Of a DNA stretch of 64,000 bases, positions 1-8,943 are shown one piece after another (the stretch's first letter is position 1; each line of letters begins with the position of its first letter). The stretch comes from Cohnella hashimotonis (lineage in GTDB: Bacteria; Bacillota; Bacilli; Paenibacillales; Paenibacillaceae). The notes under the pieces were generated by a model, which worked only from the letters and a program-made list of their open reading frames with translations, did no database searches and was not told the DNA's origin. The DNA lies in the NCBI RefSeq assembly GCF_030014955.1, contig NZ_JAGRPV010000001.1:2480001-2544000 (forward strand), read 5' to 3'. The position numbers were made by a program, and so were the translations under genes.

Positions 1-524
1 TGTCGGCGGACCCATGCAGCGAGCAGCTCGGCATCGTCGGCAGATGGTACGAGCGCCTGCCGCACTTCCGCATGAACTTCACGCCAAGCGCCGGCGAAGA
101 GCTGCAAAGCGAGTATTTCGTTCCGCGCGCCGCGGCGTACGATGCGCTGTGCGCGATCGAACGGCTGCGCGGGCAGATCGCGCCGCTGCTGTACGTATCC
201 GAAATCCGCACGATCGCAGCGGACGAGCTGTGGATGAGCCCTTGCTACGGGCAGGACGCGGTGGGCATCCACTTCACGTGGAAGCCCGAGCAGGCGGCCG
301 TCTCCCGCCTGCTCCCTTTGATCGAGGAGGCGCTTGCCCCTTTCCGGGCGCGCCCGCACTGGGCCAAGCTTCATGTCATGAATCCGGCTCTGCTGCGCTC
401 GCTTTACGAGAAGCTGCCCGATTTCCAACAACTGGCCGCGCGGTTGGATCCGAACGGCAAATTCCGCAACGCTTATACGGAAAAGTATTTGCTCGGCGCT
501 GACAGCGTCGGTACGGGAGATTAA
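1..524 (+). CDS. FAD-linked sugar/alditol oxidase, C-terminal part (5' end outside window)
   Basis: The reading frame is open from base 3 and has no start inside the window, so this is the last ~173 residues of a longer protein. The segment resembles the ALO (D-arabinono-1,4-lactone oxidase) C-terminal domain of L-gulonolactone, xylitol and alditol oxidases: a region of the type PFRARPHWAKLH, followed near the end by LDPNGKFRNAYTEKYL, close to the family's usual RLDPxGxFxNxYL ending. These enzymes oxidise sugars or lactones using FAD and O2. The FAD-binding half is missing, so substrate cannot be judged. Its stop overlaps by 4 nt the stop of the convergent AraC gene. Confidence 0.7.
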   Translation, partial: SADPCSEQLGIVGRWYERLPHFRMNFTPSAGEELQSEYFVPRAAAYDALCAIERLRGQIAPLLYVSEIRTIAADELWMSPCYGQDAVGIHFTWKPEQAAVSRLLPLIEEALAPFRARPHWAKLHVMNPALLRSLYEKLPDFQQLAARLDPNGKFRNAYTEKYLLGADSVGTGD

Positions 525-1360
525 CGCCCTTTATCTCTTCGATAATGCCCTGGCGACACGCCGTAGGCCTGCTTGAACGACCGGATGAAATAGTTGGGAT
601 CCATCCCGATTCGGCCGGCCGTCTCCGACACCGAAGCAAGCGGGTCCTCTTCCAGCCATACCGCTGCCTGATGGAGCCGGATGCGGCGAAGGTACGCCAG
701 CGGCGGCTCGCCATAGGCTTCGCGGAACAGGCGCTGGAAGTGCTGCACCGAGTATCCGACCGCGCTGGCGACGTTCGACATGACCAATGGCTCGGCGAAG
801 TGCTCGTGCAGGAAGTGGACGGCGCGTGCGAGCGCGGCGTCGGATTGCCGCGTCCGCAGCGGCGCTGCGGGCGAAGCGGGTCCGGCCGCGAGGGAGCCGA
901 GCAGCAGCAGAAATTCGTATAGGCGCGCAGACAGCAGCCGGGCTGCGTCGGGATCGGCCCGGTCCGCGAGCTGCCAGAGTCCCTGGATGCCCGCGGCAGG
1001 CGCGTCCGTTTCTTTTAGCGTAAACGCCGAACGCAAAGGCAAGCCGCAAGCATCGGCTATATCCGGTGCGCATGCGCCCTCGAAGCCGATGTAGCCAAGC
1101 ATCCAAGGCTGTCCGGGAAACGATTCGTAGCGATGCGGCTCGTCTGCGGGCAGCAGCAGCGCCTGACCGGCATCGACCGACAGACGGTTCCCGTCGGGGA
1201 ATTCAAAGCGGCCGCGGCCGCCGAGCGCGACAAAGCATTGCATCACGGGAAAACCGGCCGGCCGGGCGACCGGATGCTGCGCATGCGCGCCAACGCAGTA
1301 CAGGCTGACCGGGAGCCGTTCGCGTTGTACGGATGGGGATAACCGGAACGGGAGTTGCAT
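521..1360 (-). CDS. AraC-family transcriptional regulator (cupin N-terminus)
   Basis: A 279-residue protein. The N-terminal half resembles the AraC cupin sensor (for example GGRGRFEFPDG and LLLPADEPHRY at about residues 48-78). The C-terminal ~100 residues hold two helix-turn-helix motifs, ending with the signature IGMDPNYFIRSFKQAYGVSP. The start is supported by GGAGG nine bases upstream. The gene is divergent from the GH42 beta-galactosidase across a 148-bp gap, so it probably controls that gene or its own sugar regulon; this is inference from position. It ends in a TTAA tetranucleotide shared with the stop of the opposing gene. Confidence 0.88.
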   Translation of the reverse strand: MQLPFRLSPSVQRERLPVSLYCVGAHAQHPVARPAGFPVMQCFVALGGRGRFEFPDGNRLSVDAGQALLLPADEPHRYESFPGQPWMLGYIGFEGACAPDIADACGLPLRSAFTLKETDAPAAGIQGLWQLADRADPDAARLLSARLYEFLLLLGSLAAGPASPAAPLRTRQSDAALARAVHFLHEHFAEPLVMSNVASAVGYSVQHFQRLFREAYGEPPLAYLRRIRLHQAAVWLEEDPLASVSETAGRIGMDPNYFIRSFKQAYGVSPGHYRRDKGR

Positions 1361-1508
1361 CGCTTTACGCCTCCATGTTCATTTTGTGCTTATTTTGACG
1401 TTCATTGTGCTAACGATTATAGCAGGTGTAAGGCTACAATCAGACTATAGTTTAGTTTTATAACGTTGACAATGAGACGATATGCACAGAGTGAAGGAGA
1501 GAGTTGCG
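1361..1508. promoter_or_regulatory. Divergent intergenic region between araC-type gene and GH42 gene
   Basis: This AT-rich 148-bp gap lies between two divergently transcribed genes and must carry both promoters. I see several A/T hexamers (around 1418-1462) but no -35/-10 pair good enough to call. AAGGAGAG at 1494-1501 is the ribosome site for the GH42 gene. The TTGACA at 1466-1471 is too close to the start to be a normal -35 element. Confidence 0.4.
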
Positions 1509-3581
1509 ATGGCGAAGCGTTACGCGCCGGTCAGCGGCAAGATCAAGGGATTCATGCATGGCGCGGACTACAATCCGGACCAATGGCAGCACGACCCGAA
1601 GGTGCTCGAGGAGGACATTCGGCTGATGAAGCTGGCCGGCTGCAATGTGATGGCGGTCGGCATCTTCGCCTGGGCGGCGATCGAGCCGGAGGAGGGCCGG
1701 TTCGAATTCGCATGGCTGGACCGCGTGTTGGAACGGTTCGAAGCGAACGGCATCTATGCCTGGCTCGCGACGCCGAGCGGCGCCCGGCCGGCCTGGATGT
1801 CCGAACGCTATCCCGAAGTGCTGCGGGTGAACGCCCAGCGCGTGCGCAACCTGCACGGCTTGCGCCACAATCACTGCTACAGCTCGCCGGTGTACCGGGA
1901 AAAAACGGCGATTATGAACGGAAAGCTGGCGGAGCGGTACGCCCGGCACCCCGCCGTCGTCGGCTGGCATATTTCCAACGAATACGGCGGCGATTGTCAC
2001 TGCGATTACTGTCAGGAAGCGTTTCGCGAGTGGCTGCAGGCTGAATACGGTACGCTGGAAGCGCTGAACGCGGCCTGGTGGACGTCCTTCTGGGCGCACA
2101 CGTATACAAGCTGGTCGCAGGTCGAAGCGCCGTCGCCGCGGGGCGAGAACATGGTTCACGGACAAAATCTCGACTGGAAGCGCTTCGTCACCGCGCGGAC
2201 CGTCGACTTCTGCAGACATGAGATTGCGGCGGTGCGTCCGTACAACCCGGACCTGCCCGTCACGACCAATCTGATGGAGGGCTACGAGGGGCTCGATTAC
2301 CGCAAGTTTGCGGACATTTTGGACGTCGTTTCCTGGGACGCGTATCCGAAATGGCACGGCGCGAGGGACGACATCGAAGTCGCGGCCTGGTTCGCGTACA
2401 ATCACGATCTGTTCCGCTCGCTCAAGGACAAGCCGTTCCTGCTCATGGAGAGCACGCCGAGCATGACCAACTGGCAGCCGATCAGCAAACTGAAAAAGCC
2501 GGGCATGCACAAGCTCGCTTCTCTGCAGGCCGTCGCTCACGGCTCCGATTCGGTACAGTACTTCCAGTGGCGCAAAAGCCGCGGTTCGAGCGAAAAGCTG
2601 CACGGCGCGGTCGTCGATCATGTCGGACATGAGAACACGCGCGTATTCGCCGACGTAGCGGAGCTTGGCGAGACGCTGCGGCGCATCGCGGACGCGGCGG
2701 GTACCGGCGTGAATGCCCGCGCGGCGCTGCTGACCGATTGGGACAATCGCTGGGCGGTCAACGATTCGCAAGGACCGCGCAATGCGGGCGTTCATTACGA
2801 GGACACGCTGATGGAACACTATCGCGCGCTGTGGTCGCTCGGCATCCAGGTGGATATCATCGGCTCCGAGGAGGACCGCGACCTCTCCCGCTACGACCTG
2901 ATCGCAGCGCCGATGATGTACCTGTGCCGCGCATCCGTCGGCGAACGCCTGGAGCGCTTCGTCGAATCGGGCGGCACGCTCGTGGCCACCTACTGGAGCG
3001 GCGTCGTCGACGAACACGATCTGTGCCACCTGGGCGGGTTTCCCGGACCGCTACGCAAGACGCTCGGCATCTGGGCGGAGGAGATCGACGCGCTTTACGA
3101 CGACGAGCGCAACGCGCTCGTGCCGGTCCCCGGCAATGCGCTCGGCCTCGAGGAGACGTACGAATCGCGCGAGCTATGCGAGCTCGTGCATCTGGAAGGC
3201 GCGACCGCACTGGCGACATACCGCGACGACTTCTATGCCGGCCATCCTGCGCTTACGGTGAACGAACTGGGCAAGGGCCGCGCCTATTACCTGGCGACTC
3301 GGGCAGACGCCTCGCTCCTCGATGCGCTTTATGCCAAGCTCGCCGGGACGCTGTCGCTGCCAAGAGCCATCGCGTCCGTTTTGCCTCGCGGCGTGACGGC
3401 GCATGTCCGCTCCGATGGCGTATCGGACTATGTGTTCGTCGAGAATTACAGCGGTGCAAGCCAGTCCGTCAAGCTCGACGGCCGGTCCTACCGGGATGCC
3501 GAGACGGGAGAGGCGCTGGCGGGCATTGAGCTGCATCTGGAGCAGAACGGCGTGCGCGTGCTGATCCGTCCGGCCGAATAA
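1509..3581 (+). CDS. Beta-galactosidase, glycoside hydrolase family 42
   Basis: A 690-residue cytoplasmic enzyme of normal GH42 length that hydrolyses beta-galactosides. The N-terminal TIM barrel contains the acid/base Glu158 in HISNEYGGDC and the nucleophile Glu314 in LLMESTPS. Cysteines near residue 120 (HNHCYSSP) and in CHCDYC correspond to the structural zinc cluster of many GH42 enzymes. A glutamine-amidotransferase-like trimerisation domain follows. An in-frame ATG lies 27 bp upstream at 1482, but AAGGAGAG at 1494-1501 is correctly spaced for 1509. There is no signal peptide, so it acts on imported oligosaccharides. It is divergent from an AraC regulator. Confidence 0.95.
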   Translation: MAKRYAPVSGKIKGFMHGADYNPDQWQHDPKVLEEDIRLMKLAGCNVMAVGIFAWAAIEPEEGRFEFAWLDRVLERFEANGIYAWLATPSGARPAWMSERYPEVLRVNAQRVRNLHGLRHNHCYSSPVYREKTAIMNGKLAERYARHPAVVGWHISNEYGGDCHCDYCQEAFREWLQAEYGTLEALNAAWWTSFWAHTYTSWSQVEAPSPRGENMVHGQNLDWKRFVTARTVDFCRHEIAAVRPYNPDLPVTTNLMEGYEGLDYRKFADILDVVSWDAYPKWHGARDDIEVAAWFAYNHDLFRSLKDKPFLLMESTPSMTNWQPISKLKKPGMHKLASLQAVAHGSDSVQYFQWRKSRGSSEKLHGAVVDHVGHENTRVFADVAELGETLRRIADAAGTGVNARAALLTDWDNRWAVNDSQGPRNAGVHYEDTLMEHYRALWSLGIQVDIIGSEEDRDLSRYDLIAAPMMYLCRASVGERLERFVESGGTLVATYWSGVVDEHDLCHLGGFPGPLRKTLGIWAEEIDALYDDERNALVPVPGNALGLEETYESRELCELVHLEGATALATYRDDFYAGHPALTVNELGKGRAYYLATRADASLLDALYAKLAGTLSLPRAIASVLPRGVTAHVRSDGVSDYVFVENYSGASQSVKLDGRSYRDAETGEALAGIELHLEQNGVRVLIRPAE

Positions 3582-3595
3582 AATCATACATTGCG

Positions 3596-3627
3596 ACCGC
3601 TTCCTTCATTGAGAGGGAGCGGTTTTC
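3596..3627 (+). terminator. Rho-independent terminator after GH42 gene
   Basis: A 9-bp stem (ACCGCTTCC with GGGAGCGGT, one G-U pair) is followed by TTTC. It lies 15 bp past the beta-galactosidase stop and within the 5' extension of the next open frame, which argues against an early start for the next gene. Confidence 0.75.
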
Positions 3628-3689
3628 ATTTGGCTGAAGAAAGCGCTATGATAAAACTTGGAAAAACTCAAGGTATGGAGGGTGGCGTT

Positions 3690-4802
3690 ATGACGGCCGA
3701 ACGTGGTTTGCCGGACGTTCTTAGGGGAAATAACGGAGAACGGATCGAGTCGGTTGACGAGTGGCGGAGCAAACGGAGACCCGAAATTTTGGCGCTTTTT
3801 CGAACGTATGTATATGGCAGGGAGCCAATCGACAGGCCGGCGTCTTTAACGTTTGAGACGGCTGTAACGCCAGGCATGCTGGATGGCAGGGCGGTCCGCA
3901 AGCAGGTCGATATCCGCTTCGAGGGTCCCGGCGGGAGGGGAACGATCCGCCTGCTGCTTTTTGTGCCGGACGAAGAAGGGAAAGGGCCATATCCGGCTTT
4001 TCTGCTGCTCAACAATCGAGGCGCGTTAACGACGGATCCACAGCGACAAGTCGGCTCCCCGTTCTGGCCGGCGGAGCGCATTGTCGCGCGCGGATACGCG
4101 GCGGCGGTGCTCGACGTCGAGGACGCGGATCCGGACGTCGACGATGGCCATCGCGACGGGGTGCACGGCATCTTCGACCGCTTCGACGGCGAACGGCCGG
4201 CGGACGCTTGGGCGACGATTGCGGCCTGGGCGTGGGCCGCGCGCCGTGCGATGGATTACCTGGAGACGGACCCTGACATCGATGCCGGGCGCGTCGCCGT
4301 TGCGGGACATTCCCGGGGAGGCAAGGCGTCGCTATGGGCAGGCGCCCTCGACGAGCGCTTTGCCCTGGTCGTCAGCAACGAGTCCGGCAGCACGGGCGCG
4401 GCGCTCTCGCGAGGCAAGCGCGGCGAGACGGTCCAGGCGATCAATGACCGTTTCCCCCACTGGTTCAACCGCAATTATAAGTCATTTAACGGTCGCGAGG
4501 AGGCGCTCCCCGTCGATCAGCATATGCTGATCGCAGCCGTGGCGCCCCGCGCCGTCTATGTGGCGAGCGCCGACCGGGACGAATGGGCGGATCCCGCATC
4601 GGAGTATGCGGCGCTTCTCGCAGCCGTACCGGTCTACAGGCTGCACGGCTTCAATGGATTGGGGGATGCGCCGTTCCCGGCGCCGGAGTCCCCGCTGATC
4701 GGGGAGCGAATGGGCTATCATCTGCGCAGCGGCGTTCACGACTTGACGGCATACGACTGGGAAAGGTTCATGGATTTTGCCGACGCCGGCGCGCTGAAGT
4801 GA
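3690..4802 (+). CDS. CE15 (glucuronoyl-esterase)-like alpha/beta hydrolase
   Basis: A 370-residue alpha/beta hydrolase. The nucleophile motif GHSRGGKASLW (Ser208) and the Glu231 of SNESG, 23 residues later, match the spacing of Ser and Glu in bacterial CE15 esterases. His350 in GVHDLTAYDW fits the third triad member. CE15 enzymes cleave glucuronate esters linking xylan to lignin; many bacterial members are annotated as acetylxylan esterases and have other ester substrates. There is no signal peptide, so a cytoplasmic role on an imported ester is likely. The start at 3690 has GGAGG eight bases upstream; the earlier in-frame starts would run through the terminator. Confidence 0.8.
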   Translation: MTAERGLPDVLRGNNGERIESVDEWRSKRRPEILALFRTYVYGREPIDRPASLTFETAVTPGMLDGRAVRKQVDIRFEGPGGRGTIRLLLFVPDEEGKGPYPAFLLLNNRGALTTDPQRQVGSPFWPAERIVARGYAAAVLDVEDADPDVDDGHRDGVHGIFDRFDGERPADAWATIAAWAWAARRAMDYLETDPDIDAGRVAVAGHSRGGKASLWAGALDERFALVVSNESGSTGAALSRGKRGETVQAINDRFPHWFNRNYKSFNGREEALPVDQHMLIAAVAPRAVYVASADRDEWADPASEYAALLAAVPVYRLHGFNGLGDAPFPAPESPLIGERMGYHLRSGVHDLTAYDWERFMDFADAGALK

Positions 4803-4842
4803 GTTAGGGCAAGCTCGGCTGTAACAACGAACTTATAAATAT

Positions 4843-4888
4843 ACGACACCTTGCGCGGATAATCCGGCGCTTGGGTGTCGTTTTTTTT
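4843..4888 (+). terminator. Rho-independent terminator
   Basis: A long stem (ACGACACC pairing with GGTGTCGT, with a further paired inner section) is followed by eight T residues. It closes the CE15-like transcription unit. Confidence 0.9.
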
Positions 4889-5020
4889 ATGTCTCGCGGA
4901 TGGTTCTCGGGTTTTTATACTTTTTTTAGAATTGCGTTGAGGATGGTTTAGACTTGCCCGTTAACATGAATTACAGGAAGCCGCAGCGCTTTAAAAATCT
5001 GATTTGCGGAGGAAACGAAC

Positions 5021-5881
5021 ATGAACAAGAAATGGTGGATGGCAGGCGGCGCGTTCGGCGTCGGAGCGGCGATGCTGCTCGCGAGCGGGCTTAGCGCGAT
5101 GGCGAGCGCGTCTGGTTATAAGGCCTATGAGACGGCGATGACGAATACGACTCGGGTTTCGAGCCTGACGGCGAGCGTGAATCTGACCGTTACGGACAAC
5201 GGCAAATCGCTTTTCGCCGGATCGTCTCGGATTCGCGTGGACAATGAACGGCATGCGGTCAGCTTAAGCGCAAAGGCGGAGGGCGACGGGGCGGCTCATG
5301 CTCATGCGGCCGACGTATACGTCCAGGACGGTCGGCTGATCGTCAAGGCTGCGGATAGCGACGCATACAAGGTTAAAGCATTGGACGAGGATAAAGCGAG
5401 TGCCGGTCGGGAGAAATCGGACGGCCCCCCAAAAGCGGCTCTGCAGGTATTCAACGCGCTGACGGGAAACGTGAAGGAGCTGGCCACGGTAGAGACGGAG
5501 GCGGATGGCAGCAAGCGGGCTTCGCTGCATCTGTCCGGCGGCCAGGTGCCGGCAATCGTGAACGCGCTCGGCGCGCTGGCCGTCTCGGGGCTGGCCGGGC
5601 ACGACGACGCGAACGTCCAAGTGCCGGCGTTGACGGACGGGGTGACAGTCGAACGCATTGACCTCGACGCGAATATCGGTCCGGACGGACTGCTAGAGGA
5701 CCAGACGGCTAGTCTCGTGTTGACAGGCAAGGACGACGCCGGCGTCAAGCACGAACTGAACCTTGCGCTGCGCATCGACATCTCGGATATTGACGGCACG
5801 ACGCCGGACCGGATCGACCTGACGGGCAAAAAGGTCGAGCAGCTGGACGACGGGAAAGAGGGGCGCGGTTGGCACCGCTAA
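5021..5881 (+). CDS. Exported protein of unknown function
   Basis: A 286-residue protein with a Sec signal peptide at residues 1-31 (MNKKWWM, a hydrophobic run, cleavage near SAMASA). The mature part is predicted beta-rich and charged, without cysteines. It contains a lipoprotein-carrier-like stretch (SLTASVNLTVTDNGKSLF) and ends in a polar Asp/Lys-rich tail. It has no lipobox, so it should be released or held at the wall. GGAGG precedes the ATG. It lies 74 bp ahead of an ABC transporter and a two-component system in the same direction, so it may be the sensed or protective component. I do not recognise a family. Confidence 0.75.
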   Translation: MNKKWWMAGGAFGVGAAMLLASGLSAMASASGYKAYETAMTNTTRVSSLTASVNLTVTDNGKSLFAGSSRIRVDNERHAVSLSAKAEGDGAAHAHAADVYVQDGRLIVKAADSDAYKVKALDEDKASAGREKSDGPPKAALQVFNALTGNVKELATVETEADGSKRASLHLSGGQVPAIVNALGALAVSGLAGHDDANVQVPALTDGVTVERIDLDANIGPDGLLEDQTASLVLTGKDDAGVKHELNLALRIDISDIDGTTPDRIDLTGKKVEQLDDGKEGRGWHR

Positions 5882-5907
5882 GCGGAACTGCTTGACCCAA
5901 GCGAACA

Positions 5908-5930
5908 ATCGGGCGGCGGCGCCGCCCGAT
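5908..5930 (+). repeat. GC-rich perfect hairpin between exported protein and ABC genes
   Basis: Eleven-base arms ATCGGGCGGCG and CGCCGCCCGAT surround a single G. There is no T-tract, so this is not a standard intrinsic terminator. It could stabilise the 3' end of the upstream message or dampen read-through into the ABC operon. Confidence 0.6.
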
Positions 5931-5955
5931 ATGGCGCAAAAAGGAGCGAAGGCAA

Positions 5956-6690
5956 ATGGAAGCCGTGTTAAAGGTGTCGAATGTCGGCAAGCGGTTTAAA
6001 AACGGTCGCGGCGTGCAGGACGTAAGCCTCGAGATCGCGGGGGGCGAAGTGTTCGGACTGATCGGCCCGAACGGCGCAGGCAAGACGACGCTGCTCAAGC
6101 TGATCGCGGGACTGGCGCGTCCGGACCGGGGCAGAATCGAGCTGTTCGGCTTGGATGCGGCGACGCGGTTCGAGCAAGCGATGGCGGGCGTCGGCTGCAT
6201 CGTCGAGACGGCTCACGTCTACGAAAAGCTGACGGCTTACGGCCAGCTTCGGCAGGCCGCCCGGTTTTATCCGAGCCTGCCCGACTCGCGGATCGATCAA
6301 GCGCTCGAGCAAGTCGGCCTCTCCGCGTATCGCCATGAAAAGGCCGGAAGCTTTTCGCTCGGCATGAAGCAGCGGCTGGCGCTGGCAGCCGCGCTGCTGT
6401 CCCGGCCGAGGCTGGTCGTGCTCGACGAGCCGACCAACGGCCTGGACGTCCAGGGCATCGCGGAGCTTCGGACGGCGATTCGCAGCCTGTCGGCCGAGAC
6501 GGGCGTCGCTTTTCTCATATCCAGCCACTTGGTGCATGATTTGGGTCTTATCGCGGGGCGCGTGGGCATTATGAGCGAAGGTCGTTTGATTCGAACCGAG
6601 GCCGTGGACGAAGGGCTGTGGGGCGAATCGAGCCTGGAGCAATTTTCAATGGCGCAAATTCAAAGCGACAGGGAGGCGAGGCTCGGATGA
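5956..6690 (+). CDS. ABC transporter ATP-binding protein (ABC-2 exporter type)
   Basis: A 244-residue nucleotide-binding subunit. Walker A is GPNGAGKTT (Lys43), the signature region is SLGMKQRLALAAAL, Walker B is LVVLDEPTNGLD, and the switch His is in LISSHLVHD. The layout matches CcmA/BcrA-type ATPases that energise ABC-2 permeases exporting drugs, peptides or lipids. An AGGAG site precedes the ATG. The stop overlaps the start of the permease (ATGA), so the two are translationally coupled. Position between an exported protein and a sensor kinase suggests stress or antimicrobial export; the substrate is unknown. Confidence 0.92.
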   Translation: MEAVLKVSNVGKRFKNGRGVQDVSLEIAGGEVFGLIGPNGAGKTTLLKLIAGLARPDRGRIELFGLDAATRFEQAMAGVGCIVETAHVYEKLTAYGQLRQAARFYPSLPDSRIDQALEQVGLSAYRHEKAGSFSLGMKQRLALAAALLSRPRLVVLDEPTNGLDVQGIAELRTAIRSLSAETGVAFLISSHLVHDLGLIAGRVGIMSEGRLIRTEAVDEGLWGESSLEQFSMAQIQSDREARLG

Positions 6691-7433
6691 ACAGTCTGTA
6701 TGCCAATGCGCGCAACGAAACGGAACGGCTGTGGCGGCGCAGGAAAACGAAGGGGTTTGCGCTGGTTGCGGCCCTTCTCCCGCTCCTGTCGGTCTGGGCG
6801 CTAAATGCGCTGCCCGAGGGCGCCCTGCAGAGCGCGCTCGGCAGCGATCTCACGATGCTGATGCTGCGTCCGTTGACGCTGGTTCTGATTCCCCTGTTCC
6901 TCATGATGACGGCGGCCGACCTGTTCGCGGGCGAAGCGGCGGACGGAACGCTGAAGCTGACGCTGCTGCGCCCAATCACGAGAGCGAAGGTGTACGCCTC
7001 GAAAATATATGCGCTCTCTCTGTTTGCGGCAGCGCTGCTAGCCATCGGGTGGACCGTCTCGACGACCGCAGGCGTATTCGTCGTCGGCGCGGAAGCGGCG
7101 GACGGCTTAGCCGAGAGCCTGAAAGCCTACGCAGTCTCTCTGCTGCCGATGGTCGCGATCGGACTGCTGGCCAGCATCGTCGGCCTCCTCGTCCGAAGCG
7201 TCGCCGGCGCAATGGCGACTATGCTGCTCGTCTATCTTGCTGCGGGACTGCTGCCGTTTCTGTTTCCCCAAGCGTCTGTGTGGTCCGTCGTCGCTTATGC
7301 GCAATGGCATGTACGCTGGTCGGGCTCGGGGGCGCCTGTCGGCAGCCTGGTTCGCGCGGCAGGCATCTTGCTTGCCTATTGTATAATGGCTTATACGGCG
7401 GGCGTCGTCCTGCTGGAACGCAAGCAGCTGTAA
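6687..7433 (+). CDS. ABC-2 type permease
   Basis: A 248-residue integral membrane protein with about six hydrophobic segments (residues ~23-43, 57-80, 107-130, 149-171, 179-200, 219-243). It contains the ABC-2 feature FAGEAADGTLKLTLLRPITRAKVYASK between the second and third segments. It pairs with the preceding ATPase. The ATG at 6687 overlaps the ATPase stop and has GGGAGG at 6671-6676; an in-frame start 69 bp upstream lies inside the ATPase and is rejected. Confidence 0.9.
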   Translation: MNSLYANARNETERLWRRRKTKGFALVAALLPLLSVWALNALPEGALQSALGSDLTMLMLRPLTLVLIPLFLMMTAADLFAGEAADGTLKLTLLRPITRAKVYASKIYALSLFAAALLAIGWTVSTTAGVFVVGAEAADGLAESLKAYAVSLLPMVAIGLLASIVGLLVRSVAGAMATMLLVYLAAGLLPFLFPQASVWSVVAYAQWHVRWSGSGAPVGSLVRAAGILLAYCIMAYTAGVVLLERKQL

Positions 7434-7470
7434 TCCAAGACGCCCCGCGTCCGAATAAAGGAGCTTTGCC

Positions 7471-8943
7471 GTGTCCATCAAGCTGAGGCTCGTGCTGTCC
7501 TACGTCGCCATGACGGTCATTCCCGTCGTTTTGTTCGCGCTGATCGCGGTGGGGGTCGCCTCGCTGCTGTTCAAGAAGCCGGAGGACGGAAGCGCAACCA
7601 AAATACCGGCAGCCTGGGCCGCGTCCAACGAACTCGACGAATTGACCGCTGGCCTCAAGTTCATGGCGGAGAACGATCCGGACCGGTTAGGCGACGCTGC
7701 CTTTTTAACGAAAACGAGCGAACGTCTGCAAGGGCTTCATGCAGAGCTTGTCGTTGCGAAAAACGGCGCGGTTGCTTACGCATCTCCCGAAGCAGGGGAC
7801 GCTTCCGGCTTGTACGAACGCTTGCGGGAAGTCCGTCCGAACGACGAACGGCCTTCATGGGGCAAGAAAAAATTCGACGGCGAATACAGCGTCGTCAAAT
7901 ACGCCTTCAGTTTCAGCGATGCGGGCCAAGGCGAGATTTTCGTCCTTTACGACATGGGCGGCTTTTTCGGAAGCATGCGCTCGCTTTTCTTGATTGCCTT
8001 TGCGGCATTGCTCATCGCAGTCGCGCTGACCAACGGCCTGCTGACTTTCCTTGTTTCCCGCAGCATGATCAAGCCGCTCCGATCGCTCCAGCTGGCGGCC
8101 GAGCGAATCAAAGACGGACAGCTCGACCGGCATGTGAACCTGAAGCGCAAGGATGAGATCGGCAAGCTGGGCGAAGCGTTCGAGGCGATGCGGATCCGGC
8201 TGAACGATTCGATCCGGCTGCAGCTCCAGTACGAAGACAATCGCAAGGAGCTGATCGCGAGCATCTCCCACGATCTGAAGACGCCGATCGCCGGCATCAA
8301 AGCTTGCGTCGAGGGCATTCAGGACGGCATCGCGGACACTGCGCCAAAGCGTAACAAATACATCGGCATGATCGCCAACAAAGCAAACGACATGGATCGG
8401 TTGATCGACGAGCTGTTTCTATTTTCCAAGCTGGACTTGAACCGACTTCCGTTCCAGCTCGAGCCGACGGAGCTCGGGGCGTACCTCACGGATTGCGTGG
8501 AGGAGCTGCGGGCCGATCCGCGCTTGGCCGGCATCGATATCGTCGGCCCTGTCGGCGGTCCGGGCAAGGTTTATGTGCTTGCGGATCGGGAGAAGCTGCG
8601 CCGGGTTTTCATGAACGTCGTTGAAAACAGTCTCAGGCATATGGCCAAGCCGCATCGCGAGCTTGTCGTCGCATGGACGGGAGGCGAAGCTGAAGCCACG
8701 ATCCGGATCACGGATAACGGCGCCGGCATCCCGCCCGAAGCGCTGCCTCACGTATTCGACCGCTTCTATCGCGCGGAGCGCTCCCGCAATACGGATACGG
8801 GAGGAAGCGGTCTTGGCCTGGCGATCGTCAGCCAGATTGTGGAGGGGCACGGCGGACGCGCGTGGGCCGAGAGCCGGGAAGGCGTAGGCACGAGCATTTA
8901 TTTTACGCTGAAAAAGACGGAAATGGACGGTGTACGGGCATGA
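7471..8943 (+). CDS. Membrane sensor histidine kinase
   Basis: A 490-residue kinase starting at GTG (AAAGGAG upstream). Transmembrane helix 1 is at residues ~5-28, an extracytoplasmic sensor at ~29-163, transmembrane helix 2 at ~166-190, then HAMP. The DHp box is ASISHDLKTPIAG (phospho-acceptor His267), and the ATPase domain has the N box (VVENSLRHM), G1 (ITDNGAGIP) and G2 (GSGLGLAI). It responds to an envelope or external signal and phosphorylates the downstream regulator, whose start overlaps its stop (ATGA). The sensor domain carries no family I recognise. Confidence 0.93.
   Translation: MSIKLRLVLSYVAMTVIPVVLFALIAVGVASLLFKKPEDGSATKIPAAWAASNELDELTAGLKFMAENDPDRLGDAAFLTKTSERLQGLHAELVVAKNGAVAYASPEAGDASGLYERLREVRPNDERPSWGKKKFDGEYSVVKYAFSFSDAGQGEIFVLYDMGGFFGSMRSLFLIAFAALLIAVALTNGLLTFLVSRSMIKPLRSLQLAAERIKDGQLDRHVNLKRKDEIGKLGEAFEAMRIRLNDSIRLQLQYEDNRKELIASISHDLKTPIAGIKACVEGIQDGIADTAPKRNKYIGMIANKANDMDRLIDELFLFSKLDLNRLPFQLEPTELGAYLTDCVEELRADPRLAGIDIVGPVGGPGKVYVLADREKLRRVFMNVVENSLRHMAKPHRELVVAWTGGEAEATIRITDNGAGIPPEALPHVFDRFYRAERSRNTDTGGSGLGLAIVSQIVEGHGGRAWAESREGVGTSIYFTLKKTEMDGVRA

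Noticed and set aside
1466-1471. TTGACA as a -35 element for the GH42 gene
   Set aside because: A matching -10 would fall at ~1489-1494, inside or beside the ribosome site, and no such hexamer is present.
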